Source: Oxalobacteraceae bacterium (GTDB lineage Bacteria; Pseudomonadota; Gammaproteobacteria; Burkholderiales; Burkholderiaceae_D). Taken from it: a stretch of 64,000 nt of DNA. Position 1 is the stretch's first letter; each line of letters starts with the position of its first letter. This document shows positions 26,747 through 34,831 of the stretch, piece by piece. A program made the position numbers and the translations under genes. The stretch is taken from positions 51,908 to 115,907 of the forward strand of contig JABTBR010000019.1 in NCBI GenBank assembly GCA_013284265.1. The letters are read 5' to 3'. The notes below the pieces were generated by a model. The model did not search any database and was not told the origin of the DNA. It worked only from the letters and a program-made list of their open reading frames with translations.

Positions 26747-27424
26747 ATGCATGACATCGATCGTACGACGCTGGAATTCGGTTCCCAGGAAATGAGCGGC
26801 TACGAAGCCGAGTTCGAGTCCGAGCAGAACGAATGGGAGGGCGGCCAGCAGGGCATGTTCTCGGAATCGGAGGAAATGGAGCTGGCCAACGAGCTGCTCT
26901 CGGTCAGTAACGAGGCCGAGCTGGAGCAGTTTCTCGGCAGTTTCCTGCGCAAGGCCGCCTCGGTGGCCGGCAAGGTCATCAAATCGCCCATCGGCCAGGC
27001 CGTGGGCGGGGTGCTCAAGGGGGTGGCCAAGAAAGCCTTGCCGCTGGCCGGTGGCGCCATCGGCGGCTACTTCGGCGGCCCGCTGGGCGCCAAGATCGGC
27101 AGCGGGCTGGCCTCGGCGGCCGGCGGCGCGCTGGGGCTGGAGGCCGAGACCATGGGCGAGGAGCGCGAATACGAGGGCGCGCGCCAGTTCGTGCGCCTGG
27201 CCGCCGACACCGTCAACCGCGCCGCCTCGGCACGGGGTGGCGATCCGCGCGCGATCGCCCAGAACGCGGCCGTCGCGGCGGCGCGCCAGTTCGCCCCGGG
27301 GTTGCTGGGCAAGGGCGGCCTGGGCGGACCGGGTGCCGGCGCCGGGAGCGCCGCGCCTCAGGGGCGTGGGCAGGGCGGACGCTGGATGCGCCAGGGCCGC
27401 AAAATCGTCCTGTACGGCGTGTGA
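26747..27424 (+). CDS. Unknown protein B: acidic N terminus, glycine zipper, C-terminal GRW motif
   Basis: This encodes 225 residues. The first 60 are strongly acidic and aromatic (YEAEFESEQNEWEGG). Next comes a helix (EAELEQFLGSFLRKAASVAG), then a glycine zipper (about residues 95-128: GGAIGGYFGGPLGAKIGSGL) that could insert in or cross a membrane. A helical region RQFVRLAADTVNRAA and ARQFAPGLL aligns with protein A. After a Gly-rich linker it ends GGRWMRQGRKIVLYGV. The start at 26747 follows AGAGGGG. No signal peptide is present. The layout suggests a structural, pore-like or exported component, but this is inference. Confidence 0.75.
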   Translation: MHDIDRTTLEFGSQEMSGYEAEFESEQNEWEGGQQGMFSESEEMELANELLSVSNEAELEQFLGSFLRKAASVAGKVIKSPIGQAVGGVLKGVAKKALPLAGGAIGGYFGGPLGAKIGSGLASAAGGALGLEAETMGEEREYEGARQFVRLAADTVNRAASARGGDPRAIAQNAAVAAARQFAPGLLGKGGLGGPGAGAGSAAPQGRGQGGRWMRQGRKIVLYGV

Positions 27425-27428
27425 TGCG

Positions 27429-28739
27429 ATGTCCATGCCTTCGTTCGCCGCCGCCATGCTCGACCAGGAGGCCCGCTCGCTGCTGGCGCGCCTGGCCCGG
27501 GTGCGGCCGTTCGCGCTGATCGAGCCGATGGTGCCGGCCGCCGCCCTGCTGCCCGAGGCGCAACTGGCCATCGAGTCGCACCTGGCGGCCGGGCGGCACG
27601 AGCTGCAGGATCTGGTGCAAGCCTATCTGCGCTGGCTGGCGGCCCAGGCCGAGCGCCTCAATCCGGCCGAGGGCCAGCGCCGCTTCACCTTCCTGCGCCT
27701 GAAGTTCAACGCCACGCTGACCCAGTTCGACCTGTTCAACGACGTCATCACCCAGCGCAGCGAACACGAGAACGGGGTCTGGCTGTCGGGGCTGGACGCG
27801 GTGGCGGCCGATGCGCTGGCGATTCCGGGACGCTATTTCACGGCGCCGCCGGTGATCTGCTACCTCGACCGCGGTCCCGGCGCGGCGATCCGGCGCGCCC
27901 GCACCCGCCTGCCCGGCGGCGGCGACAATCCGGTCGCCATCATCCGCGTGCCGCGCGAGCGCATGGTCGGCAGCGGCATCGCTTCCTCGCTGTTTCACGA
28001 GGTCGGGCACCAGGGCGCGGCCCTGCTCGACCTGGTCAACTCGCTGCGGCCGCTGCTGCAGGCCATGCAGCACGGCGGCGGCGGGGCGCCGCAGGCCTGG
28101 CGCCTGTGGGAGCGCTGGATCTCCGAGATCGTGGCCGACCTGTGGTCGTTGGCGCGCTGCGGCGTGGCCGCCACCCAGGGCTTGATCGGCGTGGTCAGCC
28201 TGCCGCGCGCCTTTGTGTTCCGCCTGAATACCGACGACCCCCATCCCTCGCCGTGGATACGGGTCAAGCTCAGTTGTGCGATGGGGCGGGCGCTGTATCC
28301 GCATCCGCAGTGGGCCAGGCTGGAACGGCTATGGGAAGCCTTCTATCCGCTGCAGGGCATCGGCGGGCCGGAGCGCGCCCTGTTCGAGCAGCTGCAGGCC
28401 AGCATGGCCGCCCTGGTCGGGCTGCTGGTGGCGCACCGGCCGGCCGCGCTGCGCGGGCGCTCGCTGCCCGAGGCGCTGCAGGTGGCGGCGCGCCAGCCGC
28501 GCAGGCTGGGCGCCTGGTTCCGGCTGTGGAACCGCAGCCCGCGCCTGATGTACCGCGCCGCGCCCTCGCTGGTGTTTGCCGTGCTGGGACAGGCGCGCGC
28601 CAGCGGCCTGCTGGCCCCGGACCAGGAGGCGGCGCTGATGGGCCGCCTGCTGCGCCACTGGGCCTTGCGCAGTACCTTCGATACCACGGCCCTGTGCGCA
28701 ACCCAGCAACATCGTTCGTCCATCCTTCAAGGAGTTTGA
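27429..28739 (+). CDS. Unknown HExxH protein, candidate zinc metallopeptidase
   Basis: This encodes 436 residues. It has no signal peptide or clear membrane helix. Residues 190-194 are HEVGH in the context SSLFHEVGHQGAALLD, and 39 residues later comes SEIVADLW with Glu233 and Asp236. Together these give the HExxH plus downstream Glu arrangement of gluzincin metallopeptidases. The rest is Ala/Leu/Arg-rich and unlike any family I know. Start choice is between ATG 27429 and 27435, both close behind the protein B stop. Within this operon it is the obvious candidate for processing proteins that carry the GRW tail, but this is not shown. Confidence 0.7.
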   Translation: MSMPSFAAAMLDQEARSLLARLARVRPFALIEPMVPAAALLPEAQLAIESHLAAGRHELQDLVQAYLRWLAAQAERLNPAEGQRRFTFLRLKFNATLTQFDLFNDVITQRSEHENGVWLSGLDAVAADALAIPGRYFTAPPVICYLDRGPGAAIRRARTRLPGGGDNPVAIIRVPRERMVGSGIASSLFHEVGHQGAALLDLVNSLRPLLQAMQHGGGGAPQAWRLWERWISEIVADLWSLARCGVAATQGLIGVVSLPRAFVFRLNTDDPHPSPWIRVKLSCAMGRALYPHPQWARLERLWEAFYPLQGIGGPERALFEQLQASMAALVGLLVAHRPAALRGRSLPEALQVAARQPRRLGAWFRLWNRSPRLMYRAAPSLVFAVLGQARASGLLAPDQEAALMGRLLRHWALRSTFDTTALCATQQHRSSILQGV

Positions 28740-28740
28740 T

Positions 28741-30873
28741 ATGGCAACCAGGAATCCAACGGTAAAAGACGCCCGGCCGGGGACGGTGCAGGTCAGCGTG
28801 CACGACGGCGCCAGCGGGGCGGTGATCGTCAACGCCGCCATCGGCCTGTTCCGCTGCGCCGCGGCCGATTGCAACAACTTCGATCCGGCCAAGTGGCAGC
28901 CGCGGCGCGACGATCTGGTCGACATCCGCTACACCGATCTGCGCGGCTATGCCGTGTTTGGCGGTCTGGCGCCGGGCGCCTATGTCGCCAGCTACGACAA
29001 TGTTCCGCTGACGGCGCCGCAATGCGCCGAACTGCACGCGGGTTGCGCCGCGCTGCTGTGCTTTGAACCGCAGGTGGAACCGGCCGTCACGCTCAGCTTC
29101 GAAACGCCCGATTGCCAGCCCAGCGCCTGCCGCACGGCGCGGGTCAACGACCGCGCCATCGCCAAGGTGTCCTTCTTCGGCGACCAGAGCCCCGAGCTGC
29201 GCCAGCGCGTGCGGGTGGCGGCGCCCCCATCCTGGAGCGTCCAGCGCGACGACCCGTATACCTTCATGTATGCGGTCAAGCGGCCCGGCACCCACCGCTT
29301 CGAAGGCCAGATCATGCTGGCGCGGCGCCAGGACAGCGGCCTGGGCGCGCTGCTGCCCGACGCTGGTATCGAGGGCGGCCCGGCCGCGCTGCTGGGGGTG
29401 GGCGCCGACTTCGACGCCGACGAGCGCACGCCGAATCTGATCGGCGGCAACGTCGGGGTTTCGCTGAGCCGCACCGAGACCGAGCCGACCGAGGACCTGA
29501 GCCTGTGGACCTTGATCCGCAACAGCACCGAGGCCATGTCCTTCAGCAATTACCTGCACTTCATCGACAGCCTGTTCTGCGGCGACGGCGCCAATGTGCG
29601 CGGCTTCGAAGCCGAGCGCTTCAGCAAGAAGGCCGAGCAGTTCCGCCAGTTGAACAAGCGCCGCGCGCTGCCGTTTACCGATGCCGAAGCCTATCGCGTC
29701 CTCAAGGCGGCCACCGAGGCCTTCGTCATGGTCAACTGCGGCGTGCTGAACCAGCCGCTGGCCTTCAATCCCAGCGAGGACGACGCCTATCTGGACCGGC
29801 GCGACATCCCCGCCAATAACGACCTGGAAACGGTCTTGCTCAGCAACTACCTGGAGAGCGTGGACGGCACCGTCACCTTGCCCTATCTGGCCATCATCCG
29901 CCGCAAGCTGCCCGATATCCCGATCACGCTGGCGCGCGGCAGCGAGGACGACGCCGACCTGTGCTTCGGCATCATCCAGGACAAGCTGTCGAACCCCTGC
30001 CTGCTCGAGCTGATCTGGTCCTACTGGCATGAGGAGGGCATGCTGGTGCAGTCGATGAACGCGATCACCCAGCGCTTCCAGAATGTGCGCGCACCCGGCA
30101 TCAGCGAGGCGCTGGCCAATTCCGAGATCGACATGCTGCGCCCGCTGAACAATCTGATCTGGGGCTATACCCAGGACGAGCAGCACCGCCTGACGGTGGT
30201 GCGGCGCAACTACGAATATGACCACCACTACGGCGTGCGCCTGGACGGCAAGGCGGTGCAGAACTTCCGTCCGGCCGACAGCCGGTCCAAGTTCCTCGAA
30301 GCCTTCCACCATCTGCTGCGCCTGTGCACCTCTTTCTACCGCCAGGACGACGACACCACCGTCAAGGCCGACGCCTTCCCCGTGCTCAATGCCTTGAAGG
30401 AGGTGCACCTGATCCTGTCGCAGGGGGCGCACAACCAGTTCGGCGATCTGCCCTCGACGGCGCGCATCGAGATGATGATGCAGCAATGGTTGCTGGCGCG
30501 GCCAGAGTTCCGCGAATTCCTGCCGACGCGGCTGATGGTGGCCTACCCCGAGCCGTGGATGGACCGGGTCGACGCGATGAAAAAGCTGCAGAACTGGACC
30601 GACACCAGCGTGGTGCATTTCCGCAGCCTGGCCACCTTCGGCGAGCAGATCCTGCTGTCGGTGCGCTACGGCGCCTGGAGCGATATCTACGAACCGACGC
30701 CGGCCTTCAACTGGGCGCGCTTCTGGCGTCCGCAGGTGCAGGGCTATATCCACGCCTATCGCGCCGCGACCGGCGTGGACCTGTCCATCGACGCCGTCGA
30801 TCCGGTGGCCGAGGCGACCATTCCCTCGGTGCTGCTGCGCCAGCGCCTGAGCGAACAGCTGCGCGGCAGCTGA
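28741..30873 (+). CDS. Large protein of unknown function with N-terminal beta-sandwich region
   Basis: This encodes 710 residues preceded by AAGGAG. Residues about 10-120 read like a carboxypeptidase-regulatory/SpaA-type beta-sandwich (VQVSVHDGASGAVIVNAAIG, YTDLRGYAVFGGLAPGAYVA) with several cysteines (FRCAAADC, CAELHAGC). The remaining ~570 residues are mostly helical with conserved-looking blocks such as NYLHFIDSLFCGDG, LLELIWSYWHEEGMLVQSMN, RRNYEYDHHYGV and HHLLRLCTSFYRQDDDT. No catalytic motif is obvious. It is the largest gene of the sigma-54 operon and begins 1 base after the HExxH gene, so the two are surely co-translated. Confidence 0.75.
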   Translation: MATRNPTVKDARPGTVQVSVHDGASGAVIVNAAIGLFRCAAADCNNFDPAKWQPRRDDLVDIRYTDLRGYAVFGGLAPGAYVASYDNVPLTAPQCAELHAGCAALLCFEPQVEPAVTLSFETPDCQPSACRTARVNDRAIAKVSFFGDQSPELRQRVRVAAPPSWSVQRDDPYTFMYAVKRPGTHRFEGQIMLARRQDSGLGALLPDAGIEGGPAALLGVGADFDADERTPNLIGGNVGVSLSRTETEPTEDLSLWTLIRNSTEAMSFSNYLHFIDSLFCGDGANVRGFEAERFSKKAEQFRQLNKRRALPFTDAEAYRVLKAATEAFVMVNCGVLNQPLAFNPSEDDAYLDRRDIPANNDLETVLLSNYLESVDGTVTLPYLAIIRRKLPDIPITLARGSEDDADLCFGIIQDKLSNPCLLELIWSYWHEEGMLVQSMNAITQRFQNVRAPGISEALANSEIDMLRPLNNLIWGYTQDEQHRLTVVRRNYEYDHHYGVRLDGKAVQNFRPADSRSKFLEAFHHLLRLCTSFYRQDDDTTVKADAFPVLNALKEVHLILSQGAHNQFGDLPSTARIEMMMQQWLLARPEFREFLPTRLMVAYPEPWMDRVDAMKKLQNWTDTSVVHFRSLATFGEQILLSVRYGAWSDIYEPTPAFNWARFWRPQVQGYIHAYRAATGVDLSIDAVDPVAEATIPSVLLRQRLSEQLRGS

Positions 30874-30877
30874 GGCG

Positions 30878-31948
30878 ATGTCGGACTTTTCCAGCGCCCT
30901 GTATCTGGGCATGCGCCATCCATGGGCCGAAGCGGGCGGGTGGAGCGGGGCCGCCGGCTGGCCGGCGCTGACGCTGGGCAAGCCGGCGGCACTGGAGGAG
31001 GCACCGTGCGCGCAGACCCTGGCGGCGCGGCTGGCGCGATTGCAGGGCTGTGCGGCGGCGGTGCTATTGCCGTCGACCTTGCACCTGTTCTGGGACCTGT
31101 TCGGCATGCTCGCGCAGGAGCCGCTCGCCGTGCTGATCGACGCCGGCGCCTATCCGATCGCGCGCTGGTGCGCGCAGCGCATGGCCCTGGCCGGCTGGCC
31201 GCAGCGGGTGTTCCGCCATGGTTGCGCGGCGGCGCTGGCGGCACTGGTGCGCCAGTTGCGCCAGTCGGGGCGGCGCCCGCTGATCCTGGCCGACGGCTAC
31301 AGCCCAGGCCAGGCGGCGCCACCGCCGCTGGCCGCCTACGCCGCCATCGCGGCCGATGCCGGCGGCTACCTGGTGCTCGACGATACCCAGGTGCTGGGGG
31401 TGTGCGGCGTCGACGGCGGCGGCTCGCTGCGGCCGGAAGGCAGGCCGGCGCTCGCGGGCCGGCAGATCCTGGTGGGGGCTTCGCTGGCCAAGGGCTTTGG
31501 GGTGCCGCTGGCGGTGCTGGGCGGCAGCGCGGCGCTGCTGCGGCGCTTCGACGCGGCCAGCCAGACCCGGCGCCATTGCAGCCCGCCGGCGCTGGCCACG
31601 GTCGCGGCGGCGCATCAGGCGCTGCGCATCAACCGTCACAGCGGCGGGCGTTTGCGCGGGCTGCTGTGGGAACGGGTACGCCAGTGGCGCCAGGGCTTGG
31701 CGCGGCTGGGCATTGCCGGCGGCGGCGGGCGCTTCCCGGTGCAGACGGTGGCGCTGACGCCGGGCACGGACGCGCCGGCGCTGCAGGCCGCGCTGGCGCG
31801 GGCCGGCGTGAACGCGCTGGCCCAGCAGGTGGGCGGGGCGGCGTCGCTGGTGTTTCTGCTGCGCGCCGATCACCGGCCCGAGGAAATCGATTGCGCGCTG
31901 GGCGCGCTTGCACAGCTATTGAGGAGGCAATATGTATCCATCGTTTGA
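30878..31948 (+). CDS. PLP-dependent aminotransferase-fold enzyme (AONS-like)
   Basis: This encodes 356 residues, a fold-type I PLP enzyme. GYLVLDDTQVLGVCG (Asp168-Asp169) corresponds to the Asp that contacts the pyridine nitrogen, and GASLAKGFGVPLAVLGG carries the Schiff-base lysine, Lys205. The lysine context and length most resemble the alpha-oxoamine synthase group (KBL, AONS) or related decarboxylating enzymes. The N terminus is short and unusual. It sits in the operon 4 bases after the 710-aa gene and overlaps the next gene by 17 bases. Substrate unknown; its presence hints that a small molecule or a modified residue is part of the system. Confidence 0.78.
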   Translation: MSDFSSALYLGMRHPWAEAGGWSGAAGWPALTLGKPAALEEAPCAQTLAARLARLQGCAAAVLLPSTLHLFWDLFGMLAQEPLAVLIDAGAYPIARWCAQRMALAGWPQRVFRHGCAAALAALVRQLRQSGRRPLILADGYSPGQAAPPPLAAYAAIAADAGGYLVLDDTQVLGVCGVDGGGSLRPEGRPALAGRQILVGASLAKGFGVPLAVLGGSAALLRRFDAASQTRRHCSPPALATVAAAHQALRINRHSGGRLRGLLWERVRQWRQGLARLGIAGGGGRFPVQTVALTPGTDAPALQAALARAGVNALAQQVGGAASLVFLLRADHRPEEIDCALGALAQLLRRQYVSIV

Positions 31949-32912
31949 ATTGCTGCCGTTCGGCGCCGAACGGGAAATGGAAGAGGAGGCACAGCTGGGC
32001 TTTGGACGCATGGGCGGCAGGGCAAGGGCGGGTGGCCGCGCTGGCGCGGGCGGCATGGGCGCCATGGGCGGGCACGGCGCGATGATGAAGCGGGCCGGCA
32101 TGGCCACCCGTGGCGCCCCCGCAGGCAGCGCTGGCATGCGCCCGCAGCGCGGTGCGCAGCGGCCGGCATGGGGAGTTTCGGCCGGGCGCCGGCCTTCCTG
32201 GCCCGGCCGCCCCGGATCGCCGGCGGGGATGGCGCCGGGCGGCGGCTGGCCAGGCCCGCAAGGCGGCTTGCGTCCGCCGCGCTGGCCGTATGCGCGGCCT
32301 TACTGGCCACGCTATCCGGGCTACTTCCCCGCTGCGGTGTTGGGAGGAGGGGACGTGGCCGTATTCGACGACGGCGCGATGCCGGACGGCGGCCCCGATA
32401 TGGGCGGTGGCCATGCACCGGCCGATGGCGCCGGCTACGATCCCTCTTCCGGCGCGCCCGATGCGGGCGGCGGTTTCGATGGCTTCGACGATGGCGCGCA
32501 AGGTGAGTTGCCGCCAACCCTGCAGGCGGCGCTGGAACGCATCCCTTCGCACCAGCGGCCATCCTATACCGCGCTCGGAACACTGACGCAGGCACTGGCC
32601 AATGAGCTCAGCCGTGGCAGCGGCCTGTACCTGATCGAGTTTCCCGCCGATGGCCGCGACCGCGCCTACAGCGGCCAGAGCGGCGACATGCGCCGCCGCC
32701 TGCAGCAGCATCTGCTGTGCGCCCGCATCATGGGCATGAATATCGCGCTGCATAAAGTGTATGTGGCGCCGCTGCCGAAGTACGACGAGACCCGGCGCCG
32801 CAATCTGGAGCGGCGCATCCATACCATCATGAAGGCCCGCTACCCGGGCGTGCTGACCAACACCCAGCGCGAGCTGGAGCTGGAACTGTTCGAGTCCGTC
32901 TGGCCGCGCTAA
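31932..32912 (+). CDS. GIY-YIG nuclease-like protein with Gly/Met/Pro-rich N-terminal half
   Basis: This encodes 326 residues. An acidic start (FELLPFGAEREMEEEAQLGF) leads into ~160 residues of Gly/Met/Arg/Pro/Ala-rich low complexity, including PYWPRYPGYFP and an Asp/Gly-rich stretch. The C-terminal ~100 residues form a GIY-YIG-type domain: SGLYLIEFPADGRDRAYSGQ, Arg in DMRRRLQQH, catalytic-type Glu in RRNLERRIHTIM and Asn in VLTNTQREL. Such domains cut DNA or RNA; the unusual N-terminal half could direct it to a partner or assembly. The start lies inside the end of the PLP gene behind GAGGAGGCA-like sequence. Confidence 0.78.
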   Translation: MYPSFELLPFGAEREMEEEAQLGFGRMGGRARAGGRAGAGGMGAMGGHGAMMKRAGMATRGAPAGSAGMRPQRGAQRPAWGVSAGRRPSWPGRPGSPAGMAPGGGWPGPQGGLRPPRWPYARPYWPRYPGYFPAAVLGGGDVAVFDDGAMPDGGPDMGGGHAPADGAGYDPSSGAPDAGGGFDGFDDGAQGELPPTLQAALERIPSHQRPSYTALGTLTQALANELSRGSGLYLIEFPADGRDRAYSGQSGDMRRRLQQHLLCARIMGMNIALHKVYVAPLPKYDETRRRNLERRIHTIMKARYPGVLTNTQRELELELFESVWPR

Positions 32913-32954
32913 CAGGCGGGCACCGGCCGAGAGCCCATCTTCAAGGAGAACAGC

Positions 32955-33158
32955 ATGCATAACGCGATCTGTCATTGTCCCAAATGCCGCCAGCGCAATG
33001 CCGAGGGTTTCGAAGTCATGGCCTTCGTGATTCCCCGGCCAAGCATCAAGCCCTTGAAGCGGCCCGTCTTCGCCGGTTCAGCGGGTCTGCTGGGCCGTCC
33101 CGTCACCGGCCGCTGGCGCCGGCGTGGCAACCGCATTGTGTTGATGGGGAACTGGTAG
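32955..33158 (+). CDS. 67-aa protein with CxC/CxxC cluster and C-terminal GRW motif
   Basis: This encodes 67 residues behind a very good ribosome binding site (AAGGAGAAC). The N terminus has ICHCPKC, three cysteines (C-x-C-x-x-C) and a histidine that could bind a metal. The middle is Pro/Gly-rich (IPRPSIKPLKRPVFAG). The end, GRWRRRGNRIVLMGNW, is the same motif that closes proteins A and B. It is the last gene of the operon, 43 bases after the GIY-YIG gene, and convergent with the activator gene. No known family is recognised; the shared tail is the best clue that it works with A and B. Confidence 0.75.
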   Translation: MHNAICHCPKCRQRNAEGFEVMAFVIPRPSIKPLKRPVFAGSAGLLGRPVTGRWRRRGNRIVLMGNW

Positions 33159-33216
33159 GGCCGGTGCTTGCGGCGCTTGGGTCGCAGTAGCCACTATGCT
33201 GCCGCTGGTGCCGGCG

Positions 33217-34683
33217 TCATGACTCCGACTCGCCGCCGCGCTTGCGGCGGATCTGCAAGGCGCGGTCGGTCACGCCAAGGCGCAGCGCGGCGCGCTGGTT
33301 GCTGCCGTTTTCTTCATCGAGTACGATGCGGATCGCCACGTCGGCCGCCACCTGGCTGATACGGGTCAGGCCGGCGCCCATGGCCAGCGCGTGCCGGATC
33401 GCGGTCTCGAAGGCGGCATCGAGCCAGCCGGCGTCGCCGCCGTCGCAGGCGGGTCTGTCCTCGGGCGGCAGCGCACCCACAGTCACCGGTCCGACGCCGC
33501 AATGGCGATGCCAGATCCGTGCCACCGTCTGGCGCAGCTCACGCACATTGCCGGGGTAGTCGCGCGCCAGCAGGCAGGCCGCCAGCGCCGGATCGAATTC
33601 GCAGCAGCTGCCTGGCGGCGCCAGCTCGCGCAGGAAGTGGCTGGCCAGCGCCGGGATATCTTCGCGGCGCTCGCGCAGCGGCGGCGTGCGGCAGCGCCAG
33701 GCGGCGATGCGGTAGTACAGGTCGGCGCGGAAGCGGCCCTGGGCGACCTCCGTTTCGAGCTCGCGGTTGGTGGCGCACACCAGCCGGAACTGGGTCGGCT
33801 GCCAGCTGTTGCTGCCCAGCCGTTTGTATTTGCGTTCCTGTATCGCGCGCAACAGCTGCGCTTGCAGCGGCAGCGGCAACTCACCGACTTCATCGAGAAA
33901 CAGCAGGCCGCCATCGGCCAGCGCGAACGCGCCGTCGCGCGCCGCCGCCGCGCCGGTGAAGGCGCCCCGCTCATGGCCAAATAGTTCGCTGCCGCAAAGT
34001 TCGGGCGAGAGCGTGGTGCAGTCGAGCACCGTGAAATCGCCCTTGCAGCCGCTCAGGCGGTGTATGGTTTGCGCGATCAGGTCCTTGCCGGTACCGGTTT
34101 CCCCCGTGATCAGCACCGGCGATTGCGTGAGCGCCGCTACCTCCACCACCTCGCGCACCAGCGTCTGCCAGCGCGCCGAAGCACCCACCAGGCACTGGCT
34201 GACAATGGGCGACCGCAGCAGTGTTTCTACCGCGTGCCAGCGGCGCAGGCGCGCCAGCAGCGCGGCGGCGGGCAGTGAGACGGGCGCTGAGGTGGGCAGT
34301 GAGGCGGACAGCGAGGCGGGCAAGGAAGATGGCGGTCGCGCCGAGGCGGAGCGGGCGACGGCGCCGGCGGTCCCGGCCGCGGTCGCCGGCCACCATTGCA
34401 CATCGGCCGCGCCGGCGGCGAGGCATTGCCATAGTTGCGGCGCGGGCGGCGCCGCCGCGGCACTGGCCAAGGCCAGCACCTGGGCGCGTGCGCACCATTG
34501 ACGCATCTGTGCGGGTGCGGCGGCCAGACCATCGAAGACCAGCACGCCGCAGCCGCCGGCGCGCGCGCCGCCGGCCTCGACCACAATGCCATTTTGCATG
34601 AGGACGCTTCGGACCTGTGCCGCGCTGGCGGATGAGGCTTCATCCGCGCAGTGCAGCCAGACCGTGGGCGCCGCCGAATTCAT
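33217..34683 (-). CDS. Sigma-54-dependent transcriptional activator
   Basis: This encodes 488 residues. The N-terminal ~120 residues look like a degenerate receiver domain (FDGLAAAP, Ala-rich) without a clear phospho-acceptor site. The central AAA+ domain is complete: Walker A GETGTGKD (about residue 190), the sigma-54 contact loop GAFTGA (about 240), Walker B LLFLDEVGELPLPLQ and a PGNVRELRQTV segment. The C terminus has a Fis-type helix-turn-helix (QRAALRLGVTDRALQIRRKR). It lies tail-to-tail with the 26-33 kb operon, which begins with a sigma-54 promoter, so it is the likely activator. How it is switched on is not visible. Confidence 0.9.
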   Translation of the reverse strand: MNSAAPTVWLHCADEASSASAAQVRSVLMQNGIVVEAGGARAGGCGVLVFDGLAAAPAQMRQWCARAQVLALASAAAAPPAPQLWQCLAAGAADVQWWPATAAGTAGAVARSASARPPSSLPASLSASLPTSAPVSLPAAALLARLRRWHAVETLLRSPIVSQCLVGASARWQTLVREVVEVAALTQSPVLITGETGTGKDLIAQTIHRLSGCKGDFTVLDCTTLSPELCGSELFGHERGAFTGAAAARDGAFALADGGLLFLDEVGELPLPLQAQLLRAIQERKYKRLGSNSWQPTQFRLVCATNRELETEVAQGRFRADLYYRIAAWRCRTPPLRERREDIPALASHFLRELAPPGSCCEFDPALAACLLARDYPGNVRELRQTVARIWHRHCGVGPVTVGALPPEDRPACDGGDAGWLDAAFETAIRHALAMGAGLTRISQVAADVAIRIVLDEENGSNQRAALRLGVTDRALQIRRKRGGESES

Positions 34684-34831
34684 TGCTTTGCGAAGAGAGA
34701 ATGGCCGAAGGTGGCTTGAGCTTGCTTAAGAAGTCGCGCCGCAAGGACGGCGCAGAAGCACTATACGTCGAGCGCAATGGCGCGCGTTTGCGCCAGCCCA
34801 AACGGGCTGCGGCTGCGCTCAGTGGCGTTAT

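Noticed and set aside
26073..33158. Interpretation of the operon as a phage tail-like injection system or prophage
   Set aside because: No sheath, tube, baseplate, AAA+ tail ATPase, integrase or capsid-like protein was recognised.
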